A DNA stretch of 64,000 nucleotides. Source: HK1 sp965215295 (lineage in GTDB: Bacteria > Pseudomonadota > Gammaproteobacteria > HK1). This document shows positions 21,690 to 28,364 of the stretch, piece by piece. The translations under genes and the position numbers were made by a program. Position 1 is the first letter of the stretch, and every line of letters starts with the position of its first letter. A model generated the notes under the pieces. It searched no databases. It saw nothing but the letters and a program-made list of their open reading frames with translations, and had not been told where the DNA came from. Where the stretch lies: contig OZ244045.1 in NCBI GenBank assembly GCA_965215295.1, positions 124,001 through 188,000 of the forward strand, given 5' to 3'.

Positions 21690-22007
21690 CGAGATCGCCG
21701 CCGCGACCGCGTTCTGCCGGTCCTTCTTCCCTTGGTACAACACGGAGCACCGCCATGGCGGAATCGCGATGCTCACCCCCGATGACGTCCATCACGGGCG
21801 GGCTCGGCGCATTGTCGAGAAACGCCAACGCACCCTGCGTCGCGCCTGGACCCGGCACCCGGAACCCGGAACGATTCGTTCACGGAAGCCCGAAACCCCA
21901 ACCTCCTCCCACCGAGGTCCGGATCAACCCACCGGACGCGGCGACGACGCCGCGGATTGCTCAGTAAATGCTGACCGCTACTGTCTCAATGTCGTTGACA
22001 GGTTCCG
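21690..22007 (+). pseudogene. IS3-family remnant: end of orfB plus right terminal repeat
   Basis: The segment matches the 3' end of the complete orfB at 46063-47064, including AFCRSFFPWYNTEHRHGG and the conserved tail ending IAQ-stop, and then the same terminal sequence through GTTGACAGGTTCCG. A 7-bp duplication (CCCGGAA) near 21862 shifts the frame relative to the intact copy. The 5' four fifths of the element are missing. It lies between the 5' end of ubiD and the RES toxin gene, so a one-ended or recombined deletion probably left it there. It cannot make a working transposase. Confidence 0.85.
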
Positions 22008-22055
22008 GTCGCGGCCACGGCCGAAATGCCTGCCCGCGCGGGCGGCGTCGCTGCA

Positions 22056-22580
22056 TCAGAAGTGACGCACCCGATGCAGGAGATCCTCGCCCGGGCGCCC
22101 GGCAACCGTCGCCTCCCAGCCCACCAGGTCCGGGCGTCTTCCGAACAGGACGACGACCTTGCCGTCCCGATCGGGGCCGGGTTGCAGACCGCCGTCCACC
22201 CGCCAGCCCCGGGCCGCGCCCGGCAACAGGGCGGCCGAAGGGGCCGCGAACCCGGTCGCGCCTCCGGCACGCAGGCGGCGCGCCTCTTCCCGGCAGTCCC
22301 GCCAGGTTTCGGGACCCCCCGTGAGGGTTTCGGAGGGCAAGTCAGGGAATGCCGGCGCCTCGCCTCCGATATCGATCGCCCACAGCGCACGGCGAATACC
22401 GGACAGGTCTTCCGGATCGGTGATCTCCTCATGACGCAGGAACTCGGCCCATGCCCCGTCGGGTGTGTCACTGAAGTAGTGGACCGGCGCCTCGTCCTCC
22501 GCGTGCCACCGCGCGGCAGGCTGGCGAAGGTGTTCCCAGAGAAACGGATACCGGGGATCCGTATGCCGGAAGCCGATCAC
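22056..22580 (-). CDS. RES-domain toxin (MbcT-like) of a type II toxin-antitoxin pair
   Basis: This 174-residue protein starts at a GTG overlapping the antitoxin stop by four bases (GTGA). The frame is open further upstream, but that stretch is only a shadow of the antitoxin gene. RES-family features are visible: an Arg near the N-terminus (GFRHTDPRYPF), the HYFSDTPDGAWAE segment with its conserved Tyr and Glu, and the GATGFAAPSAALLPGAA segment with its conserved Ser. Characterised RES toxins degrade NAD+. The downstream neighbour is the IS3 remnant, only about 50 bp away. Confidence 0.8.
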   Translation of the reverse strand: MIGFRHTDPRYPFLWEHLRQPAARWHAEDEAPVHYFSDTPDGAWAEFLRHEEITDPEDLSGIRRALWAIDIGGEAPAFPDLPSETLTGGPETWRDCREEARRLRAGGATGFAAPSAALLPGAARGWRVDGGLQPGPDRDGKVVVLFGRRPDLVGWEATVAGRPGEDLLHRVRHF

Positions 22581-23203
22581 GTTGCCGGTGACGAGACCAG
22601 GGCTTGGGCAAGCTCCCGCACCCGTCGCGGTCCCGGGTCTTCGGGCTGCCACCCCCGGCCCAGGAGCCGGGCCGGGGTGCGGTTCCCGAGCAGCTTGCGT
22701 GGCCGCACGAACCAGCGGCGGATGCCGATGTCGTTGTACGCCCCCGCCAGATCGCCGGCGACCAGCGCCAGGAAATGAAGCCGCTCGGCGATTTCGTCGG
22801 GAGTGGAGCGGGCGCCCGAGAGATAACGGCGCAGGCTGGAGATGGAGATCCCGAGGAGCCGGGCGAGCAGGTCCGATCCGAGGGTCCTGCTCAGCCCGGG
22901 CCATTCGTAGGCAGGCGCCGGAGAGGCGGCGAGGGCCTCGTTGATTCTCTCGAGCGTGGCGGAAAGCCGCTTCGGGTCCGGATCGGGGGAGCCGGAAAGC
23001 TCGGCGAGCAATCCCCGGCCGATGCCGGCTCGAGCCATGGCTCCGACGACGCTTTTCAACACGGCGGCGTCGAGACGGTCGATCGTGGTCCCTTGAGGAA
23101 TCAAGCCCATTGCATCGGCTCGGGTCAGTGTCGTCACCGCTTGATGGGCGATGTCCGGAATGTCGAACGGACCGCAAACGGATTGAATCTGGATATCAAT
23201 CAT
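22577..23203 (-). CDS. Xre/MbcA/ParS-type antitoxin with C-terminal toxin-binding domain
   Basis: This protein of 208 residues starts at ATG with GGAG just upstream. The middle holds a helix-turn-helix-like segment (LLARLLGISISSLRRYLSG). The C-terminal 55 residues match the DUF2384 toxin-binding domain seen in RES antitoxins (GIRRWFVRPRKLLG, then a WQPEDPG turn). It precedes the RES toxin and overlaps it by four bases, the usual antitoxin-first order. I infer that it neutralises the toxin and represses the operon, as in characterised res-xre pairs. Confidence 0.8.
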   Translation of the reverse strand: MIDIQIQSVCGPFDIPDIAHQAVTTLTRADAMGLIPQGTTIDRLDAAVLKSVVGAMARAGIGRGLLAELSGSPDPDPKRLSATLERINEALAASPAPAYEWPGLSRTLGSDLLARLLGISISSLRRYLSGARSTPDEIAERLHFLALVAGDLAGAYNDIGIRRWFVRPRKLLGNRTPARLLGRGWQPEDPGPRRVRELAQALVSSPAT

Positions 23204-23315
23204 GACTCCGAATGGTATCCACGTGCTTTCCGATCCGTCAAACCCGACGGCCCGTGAACGTGGTGGGCGCAGGGTTCATGCTCGGCATGTCTCTCCGTAC
23301 CGGGTCCGCGCGCCG

Positions 23316-23430
23316 GCCATCGCAAGACCCCTGGATGGAGCATATGCGCCGGCGGCGTTGGCGACCGTGGCCTCTCGCCCCTGGTCCGTCGGCATCGCAA
23401 AGCCCTTGGACGGAGTGTATCGCCGGCGGG
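23316..23430. repeat. Two imperfect direct repeats, about 75 bp apart, downstream of the M24 gene
   Basis: The stretch GCATCGCAAAGCCCTTGGAC and its continuation to CGCCGGCGG near 23391-23430 is a diverged copy of 23316-23356 (GCCATCGCAAGACCCCTGGA onward). The spacing is a multiple of three, and both copies read through without a stop on the minus strand, but no protein family is recognised. The rest of the 23204-23433 gap holds nothing else I can identify. Confidence 0.5.
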
Positions 23431-23433
23431 TGT

Positions 23434-24585
23434 TCAGTTCACGACGAGGTCGAGGCTGGAGCGGCTCAGGCACTCGCATCCGTCGTCGGTGACGAGCACC
23501 GAGTGGCCGAGGGTCATGGCGCGCCCGCTCCCGGAGTTCATCACGATCATGTGCAGGAAGAACACGTTGCCGGCCTGCATCTCCAGGGGGTTGTCCTCGT
23601 GGAACATCGGCGGGTCGACCCAGATCGGGTTGTAGACCGCGCCCATGCCGTAGCCGCAGGCGTTCATGCGGTGCTCGCGAAGGCCCGCCGCGTCCAGGAC
23701 CTTCGCGTGCGCGGCGAAGACCTCGCCCATCGGCCGGCCCGGCCGGACCGCCTCCATGCAGGCGTGGATCGCATCGACGCACGCGGCGTGCATCGAGACG
23801 TGCTCGGGATGGGGGCGTCCGGTGAGCAGGGTGCGCATCATCGCGGCGTGGTAGCGCCGCCAGGCCCCCGCGAACTCCAGGGTGAGCTGGTCCTTCGCGT
23901 CCAGGTGCCGGCGCCCGCTGAAATATCGGCACAGCAGGGCGCCGGGGCCCGATCCGATGATGAACTCGTTGCCGGCGTAGTCGCCCCCGCCGCGGAACAC
24001 CGCGCCCTGCATCGCGGCGAGGATGTCGCCTTCGAACGCACCGGGGCGCGCGAGCCGCACCGCTTCGTCCCAGGCGTCGTCGGCGAGCGCCGCCGCCCGG
24101 CGGGCGTATTCGATCTCCCGTGCGCTCTTCACCGACCGGAGCCGGTCGATCAGGTTCGATGCATCGGCGCACTCACAGCGTCCGGCAAGCTCCGCTTCGA
24201 GCAGGCGCCAGTGGTGCGCCTTCAGCCCGCAGGAGTCGAGCTCCACCCCCAGCCTGGCGGTCCCGAGGCCGAGCTCATCGAGTAGCGCCCGGAGCTCGCG
24301 GGCGGGGTTCATCCCCTCGGTGTCCTTCCAGATGCGGATGTCCTCGATATTCGAGGTGTGGCGGGCCTGGCGGAGGTCCGGAAGTCGCGTGAGCAGGGTC
24401 ACGTTGCCGTCGGCTCCCACGATCAGGCACTGGAACAGGCTGAAGCCGAACGAGTCGTAGCCGGTGAGCCAGTACATGGACTCCTGCTTGAAGCAGAGCA
24501 GCCCGTCGAGCCCGGCGTCGCGGACCGCCGCCGCGGCGCGCTCGCGCCGTCCCGCCATCTCCTCGGGGCTGAAGTGGATCGGCAT
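23434..24585 (-). CDS. M24-family creatinase/prolidase-like hydrolase lacking canonical metal ligands
   Basis: This 383-residue protein starts at ATG behind GGGGAGG. An N-terminal creatinase-type domain (YWLTGYDSFGFSLF) is followed by a pita-bread domain. In metal-dependent M24 peptidases the strand normally reads D-x-G ... D near an RT. Here it is LEFAGAWRRYHAAMMRT, with Glu and His in place of the two Asp. The usual E-P-G and E-D ligand strands are replaced by FFLHMIVMN and ALTLGHS-like sequence. It may therefore act as a metal-independent hydrolase, as creatinase does. The substrate is unknown, and the neighbours give no pathway. Confidence 0.7.
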   Translation of the reverse strand: MPIHFSPEEMAGRRERAAAAVRDAGLDGLLCFKQESMYWLTGYDSFGFSLFQCLIVGADGNVTLLTRLPDLRQARHTSNIEDIRIWKDTEGMNPARELRALLDELGLGTARLGVELDSCGLKAHHWRLLEAELAGRCECADASNLIDRLRSVKSAREIEYARRAAALADDAWDEAVRLARPGAFEGDILAAMQGAVFRGGGDYAGNEFIIGSGPGALLCRYFSGRRHLDAKDQLTLEFAGAWRRYHAAMMRTLLTGRPHPEHVSMHAACVDAIHACMEAVRPGRPMGEVFAAHAKVLDAAGLREHRMNACGYGMGAVYNPIWVDPPMFHEDNPLEMQAGNVFFLHMIVMNSGSGRAMTLGHSVLVTDDGCECLSRSSLDLVVN

Positions 24586-24631
24586 GGTGGGCCTCCCCGG
24601 TGCGGTGTCGATTCAGCCGGCGCGCCTTGGG

Positions 24632-24718
24632 GGCGATCGGATGGATCTCGTCGTCCAGAAGGCGACCGAACGCGGCGTGCGGGCGATCCGCCCGGTGTTC
24701 TGCGAACGCACCGTCCGC
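24632..24718 (+). pseudogene. Short remnant of rsmE (16S rRNA m3U1498 methyltransferase)
   Basis: About 29 codons read GDRMDLVVQKATERGVRAIR followed by PVFCERTVR. This matches the conserved central strand-helix of RsmE (K-G-x-R-M-x-x-x-x-Q-K-A-x-E-L-G-V ... ERS). The frame is open around it, but nothing before or after resembles RsmE, and no start site fits. It looks like a fossil left by a rearrangement in the gap between the M24 and AAA genes. Confidence 0.6.
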
Positions 24719-24774
24719 TCAAGTCGGGAGCGACATCGCCAAGGCAGTGCCGGCAATGCTACAGGCGGCCCGAT

Positions 24775-25911
24775 TCAGGGCCGTGGGATGAGTGCGTACC
24801 GTCGCACGTAATCCATCAGGCTCGGGATCCCCGGCTCCCATATCGGTCTGGCCTCGGGACGCCATACGTAACCCAAGGAACGCAGCTCCTCCTTCGTTGC
24901 CATCATCCGGTCTTCGCCGCACGATGTTCCCAGCCCCCGGCGAACCGCCGCCTCCAGTTGCGTGTCGTCCAGCCGGGGCTGCGCTTCGAAAGCGTCCGCC
25001 ACTGCCCGCGCCGCGGACAGGAGGTGCAGCTTCTCCAGCTCCTCGTAGCGGTCCAGATAGTAGTCGTCCTTCACCCGGTCAAAAGCGGCCTGAGCGGCGG
25101 CCACTGCCGTCCGGGTGATGCGCCGGCCTGCCCCCGGCGGCGCCGCGCGTGCCGTCTGCCGCCACACCGCTTCTCCCCAGAGCTGCACGAAGTAGGGGTA
25201 GCCGTGACTTTCGCGAACGACATGCGCCAGTGCGTCTTCGTCGATGTCGATGCTCTCGCTCTCCAGTGGCTTGCGGATCGCCGCCGCGGTCGCCTGCGCA
25301 TCCAGGCGACCGATGGGGCGCCGCTCGGCCCGGTTCCAGAACGAGGCGTTCATCGCATTCAAGTGGGGCCGCAGGCCCGGCGTGCCCGCCAGCACCAGCA
25401 GAAAAGGCAGCGCTCTTCCCACCTGTTGGCCGGCGTTCAGCAACGCGCAGCCGACCCCTTCGTCCAGTGTGTGCGCCTCGTCGAGCAGCAGGATCAGCGG
25501 CTTCTTCCGTGCACGCACGGCCAGCGCCTCGTCCAGTGGCGGGGGGTGGGGCTGGCCCGGCCGCCAAGTGATGCCATGAACGGAGATCTCCCTCGGCGTG
25601 AGTCGCTGCAACCAGGATGGCGGCAGCAGGCGTTCGATGAGCTTCGTCTCGGTGGGGATGCCCGCCGGCGTGAGGTGGAGGACGTCGACCCCGGGGTACG
25701 ACGCCGCTTCCTGCTGCAACCAGACGAGCAGGGCCGTCTTGCCGTTGCCCCGCGGCCCGTGGAATACCACTTCTCGCGGTGGCGCAAGGCCATCCTGCAA
25801 GTCGCCGAGGAGCGCCCGGCAGAGCGCCTGCTCGGATCCCCGGCCCGCCAGATACGGCGGCAATCCCCCGGGACCTGGCCGAAATGGTCCCTGTCTGCTC
25901 CGTCTCTTCAT
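24775..25911 (-). CDS. AAA-family ATP-binding protein
   Basis: In this 378-residue protein, Walker A is GPRGNGKT (about residues 52-59) and Walker B is LILLLDEAH, so it is a P-loop ATPase of the AAA_16/Orc-like class. The C-terminal half is helical with a winged-helix-like end. Cellular function is unknown. Such stand-alone ATPases are common in accessory and defence-rich regions, which fits the neighbours here (TA pair, hsdR stub, AddAB-like genes). The ATG is preceded by only a weak ribosome site. Confidence 0.7.
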   Translation of the reverse strand: MKRRSRQGPFRPGPGGLPPYLAGRGSEQALCRALLGDLQDGLAPPREVVFHGPRGNGKTALLVWLQQEAASYPGVDVLHLTPAGIPTETKLIERLLPPSWLQRLTPREISVHGITWRPGQPHPPPLDEALAVRARKKPLILLLDEAHTLDEGVGCALLNAGQQVGRALPFLLVLAGTPGLRPHLNAMNASFWNRAERRPIGRLDAQATAAAIRKPLESESIDIDEDALAHVVRESHGYPYFVQLWGEAVWRQTARAAPPGAGRRITRTAVAAAQAAFDRVKDDYYLDRYEELEKLHLLSAARAVADAFEAQPRLDDTQLEAAVRRGLGTSCGEDRMMATKEELRSLGYVWRPEARPIWEPGIPSLMDYVRRYALIPRP

Positions 25912-26224
25912 GGTGCGAGTATATGCCGGACGGTCGGAGGCAGGCGGCGGACCGACGAATCGGGCGTCCCTACCCCGACGTGCAGGTGGCGGCGGTGTCG
26001 CAGGCCGGTCACGTCCGCGTCGGAACGGGTGATCACTACCGCCGGAATGCGCATCCAGCCGACACCGCCATGACCCGCCCGCGGCTCGGCCACCCGCGCC
26101 GCCTCGGGCGGACCGCGGGGTGCCCCGCCAAGGCCGTGCAGAGCAGCCGCTCGAGGCCGCGCCCGGAGGTGTTGGTCACCATCGTTCCACCTTCGAGCTC
26201 ATGTGCCCGAGAACGGGAATGCGC
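25912..26224. other. 313-bp gap between two ATPase genes
   Basis: Apart from the hsdR stub described separately, no gene, repeat or RNA is recognised here. Confidence 0.5.
26050..26182 (-). pseudogene. Degraded 5' stub of hsdR (type I restriction enzyme R subunit)
   Basis: From an ATG at 26182 the minus strand reads MVTNTSGRGLERLLCTALAG. After a frameshift it continues AEPRAGHGGVGW. Both blocks, in this order and spacing, resemble the N-terminus of a widespread HsdR subgroup (TSERGLERLICTALTG ... VGEPRAGYGGVGW). The expected next block (H-D-Y-D-R-E) is absent, and no downstream hsdR sequence is present. I infer that a restriction system was once here and was deleted. Confidence 0.55.
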
Positions 26225-27499
26225 TCACGCCCCGAGCAGCGCGGCGGGAATCACGGCGATGCCGTCCGTGCGCCGATAGGCCAGCGGGCCGGTGTGGACC
26301 ACGGCCGCATCCAGCAGGTCGTCTCCAAGTTGCCGGCGCAGCCACAGCAGGTGTTTGACGTCGGCGTCCTCCACCACCCCGCCCAGCTTCACCTCGAAGG
26401 CCGCCACCCGCCGGTCGGCTCGCTCCACGATCAGGTCGACCTCCCGCCTTCCGCCGTGTGTCCGCAAATGTCCGACCCGGGCCTCGCCGGCTTGGGCGAA
26501 GACCCGTACGCCCAGGGTCACCAGCGACTCGAACAGATGCCCCAGCAACGTGCCTTCGCGGGGAACCCGCGGCCCGCGTCCTTTCCCGCTCAGCAAGGCG
26601 CTCTCGTCCAGGCCCAGCGCGCGCGCCGCCAGCGCGGGATCGGCCAGATGATGCTTCGGCGGCTGGCCCAGCCGGTTCAGCCGGTTGCGGGTGGGCAGCC
26701 AGGCCGGCACCGGGTCGACGACCCACAGCCGTTCCAGGATCTCGCGATAGGGCTGTGTGGTGGTCTTCGAAGGCTTGTCCCCCGTGCCTCCGGTCGCCGC
26801 GTCGCGGATGGCCTCGTAGGACGCCGGCGTGGCGGTCGCGGCCGCGTAAGCCGCAATCCAGCGCGCCAGCGCCTCCGGGCGGCGGACGGCATGCCCCTGC
26901 TCCCGGAAGTCGGTGTCCACGATACGCCGCAGGTACCCATCCAGTTGCCGCCGCAGCGCCCGGCCTTCGAGCCCCCGGATACCCGGCAGGCCCGGACGCA
27001 CGATCTCCCGCACGTAGTCCCCGAGGGAGACGTCCGTGCTTCCCGACACCTTGGCCCGCCCGCCGCCCCGCAGCAGCTCCGAAAGGCTCACCGTGGGCTG
27101 CCCGCACCCGCGCTCGGACAACGACATCGGACGCATCCGCAACGTTACGATCCGCCCCGCCCCCGAATGCGACGGAGGCGTGACCGGCCCTGCGGAACCC
27201 GTCAGCAGGTAGCTCCCCGGAGCGCATCCTCGGTCCACCGCTCGCCGCACGGCATCCCAGACTCCCGGGACCCGTTGCCATTCGTCGATCAGCACGGGCG
27301 GGTCCCCCGACAGCATCCGGGCCGGGTCGGCTTCGGCCACCGCCCGCTGTGCCGGGTCGTCCAGGTAATGCGCGGTCCGCGTCCGCTGCTCCGCAGTGGC
27401 GGTCTTGCCCGCCCCGCGAGGACCTTCCAGCGCAATGGCCGGCAGTTCGGACATCAGCTCGTCGAGCTCCGCATCCACCACACGCCGTCGGTATGTCAC
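26225..27499 (-). CDS. AAA_14/DUF4143-type ATPase
   Basis: In this 424-residue protein, the N-terminal P-loop domain has Walker A GPRGAGKT and Walker B PPVLIDEWQ, followed by the sensor segment LLTGSAG. The C-terminal part has the DUF4143 pattern, ending in a PD-(D/E)XK-like fold (GRREVDLIVE ... VAAFEVK ... HLLWLR). Function in the family is not established. The start is GTG at 27499. The promoter side carries four exact-period 23-bp direct repeats, which suggests specific regulation, perhaps by the protein itself. Confidence 0.8.
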   Translation of the reverse strand: MTYRRRVVDAELDELMSELPAIALEGPRGAGKTATAEQRTRTAHYLDDPAQRAVAEADPARMLSGDPPVLIDEWQRVPGVWDAVRRAVDRGCAPGSYLLTGSAGPVTPPSHSGAGRIVTLRMRPMSLSERGCGQPTVSLSELLRGGGRAKVSGSTDVSLGDYVREIVRPGLPGIRGLEGRALRRQLDGYLRRIVDTDFREQGHAVRRPEALARWIAAYAAATATPASYEAIRDAATGGTGDKPSKTTTQPYREILERLWVVDPVPAWLPTRNRLNRLGQPPKHHLADPALAARALGLDESALLSGKGRGPRVPREGTLLGHLFESLVTLGVRVFAQAGEARVGHLRTHGGRREVDLIVERADRRVAAFEVKLGGVVEDADVKHLLWLRRQLGDDLLDAAVVHTGPLAYRRTDGIAVIPAALLGA

Positions 27500-27538
27500 C
27501 TCGACCGCACCTCGCCACCATCCGTTCCACTGTCTTCA

Positions 27539-27625
27539 CACTACCATTTCGTCCATGTCTACACTACCGTTTCGCCAGTCTCTGCACTACCGTTTCGCCA
27601 GTCTCTGCACTACCGTTTCGCCAGT
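27539..27625. repeat. Four 23-bp direct repeats upstream of the DUF4143 gene
   Basis: The core CACTACCGTTTCGCCAGT begins at 27562, 27585 and 27608, with a diverged copy at 27539 (CACTACCATTTCGTCCAT). All four starts are exactly 23 bp apart, about two helical turns, and the last lies 40 bp before the GTG start on the minus strand. No spacers separate the units, so this is not CRISPR. Repeated protein-binding sites (operator or iteron-like) are the simplest reading. Confidence 0.75.
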
Positions 27626-27807
27626 CGACCGAGAACGGCCCGGCCCCGGCGCGGCCTTCGGAACGCCCGGCCGCCGCCGAACCGCGGCCCCTTGGCGCTC
27701 GGAGAGCCCTGCGTTCGTGAGGACCGCAAATGAGGGCCGCGAGTAGTGCCGGTTTCACCCCGTCGGTGCTCCGTGCAAGGCATCCGGGGCCGCCCGCGCG
27801 GCGGAGA

Positions 27808-27837
27808 TTGTCGTTCCACCGGGCATTTCCTTATGAT
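27808..27837 (+). promoter_or_regulatory. Sigma-70-like promoter for the VOC gene
   Basis: TTGTCG (27808-27813) and TATGAT (27832-27837) are separated by 18 bp, about 75 bp before the ATG. It is an AT-rich island in GC-rich surroundings. Confidence 0.55.
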
Positions 27838-27911
27838 TTGCAGGCGGTTTCGGCGCTTCCCGGTCGCGAGAAGCCCGCGGCCGTCCGGAACTCCTCGGCG
27901 AGGATGAGGTG

Positions 27912-28364
27912 ATGGCGCTCGACATGCGGACCGGGAAACCGGCGGATGTCGCCGGGCTCGACCACGTCAACATTCTCACCAACGACATCGACGCCTGCCG
28001 CAAGTTCTACGTCGACGCCCTCGGCTTCGAAGAAGGATACCGCCCGCCTTTCGACTTCCCCGGTCTCTGGCTCTACGTCGGCGGCGCACCGGTGGTCCAT
28101 GTCGTGGAGAGGAAGGGATCGTTGCCCGGGAACAGCGGGAACGTCGATCACATCGCGTTCCGCGCCCGCAACTTCGACAGGTTCGCCGCCAGGCTCGATG
28201 CCGAAGGGATCGAGTACGAACATCGGAAGGTCCCCGGCATGGACCTCCATCAGCTCTTCTGCTTCGACCCCCACGGGATCAGGATCGAGTTCAACTTCGA
28301 AGGCCGGGACAGGCCCTGGGCAACGATCAGGGAGGAGCACGAGGCTCTACGCCTCGGCCTGTGA
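27912..28364 (+). CDS. VOC/glyoxalase-superfamily protein
   Basis: This protein of 150 residues has one vicinal-oxygen-chelate fold made of two beta-alpha-beta-beta-beta halves. Likely metal ligands are H18 (GLDHVNI), H80 (NVDHIAF) and E126 (RIEFNF), with H63 nearby. The family includes lyases, isomerases, dioxygenases and fosfomycin-type resistance proteins; nothing here fixes the substrate. The ATG at 27912 is preceded by AGGATGAGG. Its 3' end overlaps the convergent helicase gene by 38 bp. Confidence 0.75.
   Translation: MALDMRTGKPADVAGLDHVNILTNDIDACRKFYVDALGFEEGYRPPFDFPGLWLYVGGAPVVHVVERKGSLPGNSGNVDHIAFRARNFDRFAARLDAEGIEYEHRKVPGMDLHQLFCFDPHGIRIEFNFEGRDRPWATIREEHEALRLGL

Larger units (their letters stand above)
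27500..27911. other. 412-bp divergent intergenic region
   Basis: This region holds the 23-bp repeat array next to the DUF4143 gene and a promoter for the VOC gene. The middle (27630-27800) is GC-rich with no recognisable gene. Confidence 0.6.

Noticed and set aside
22056..23177. Long version of the RES toxin gene covering the antitoxin gene
   Set aside because: The upstream two thirds are an alternative frame of the antitoxin; the GTG overlapping the antitoxin stop gives the family length.
27539..27625. CRISPR array
   Set aside because: The units are directly adjacent with no unique spacers, and no cas gene is near. The 31-bp array at 19953-20241 fails for the same reason.
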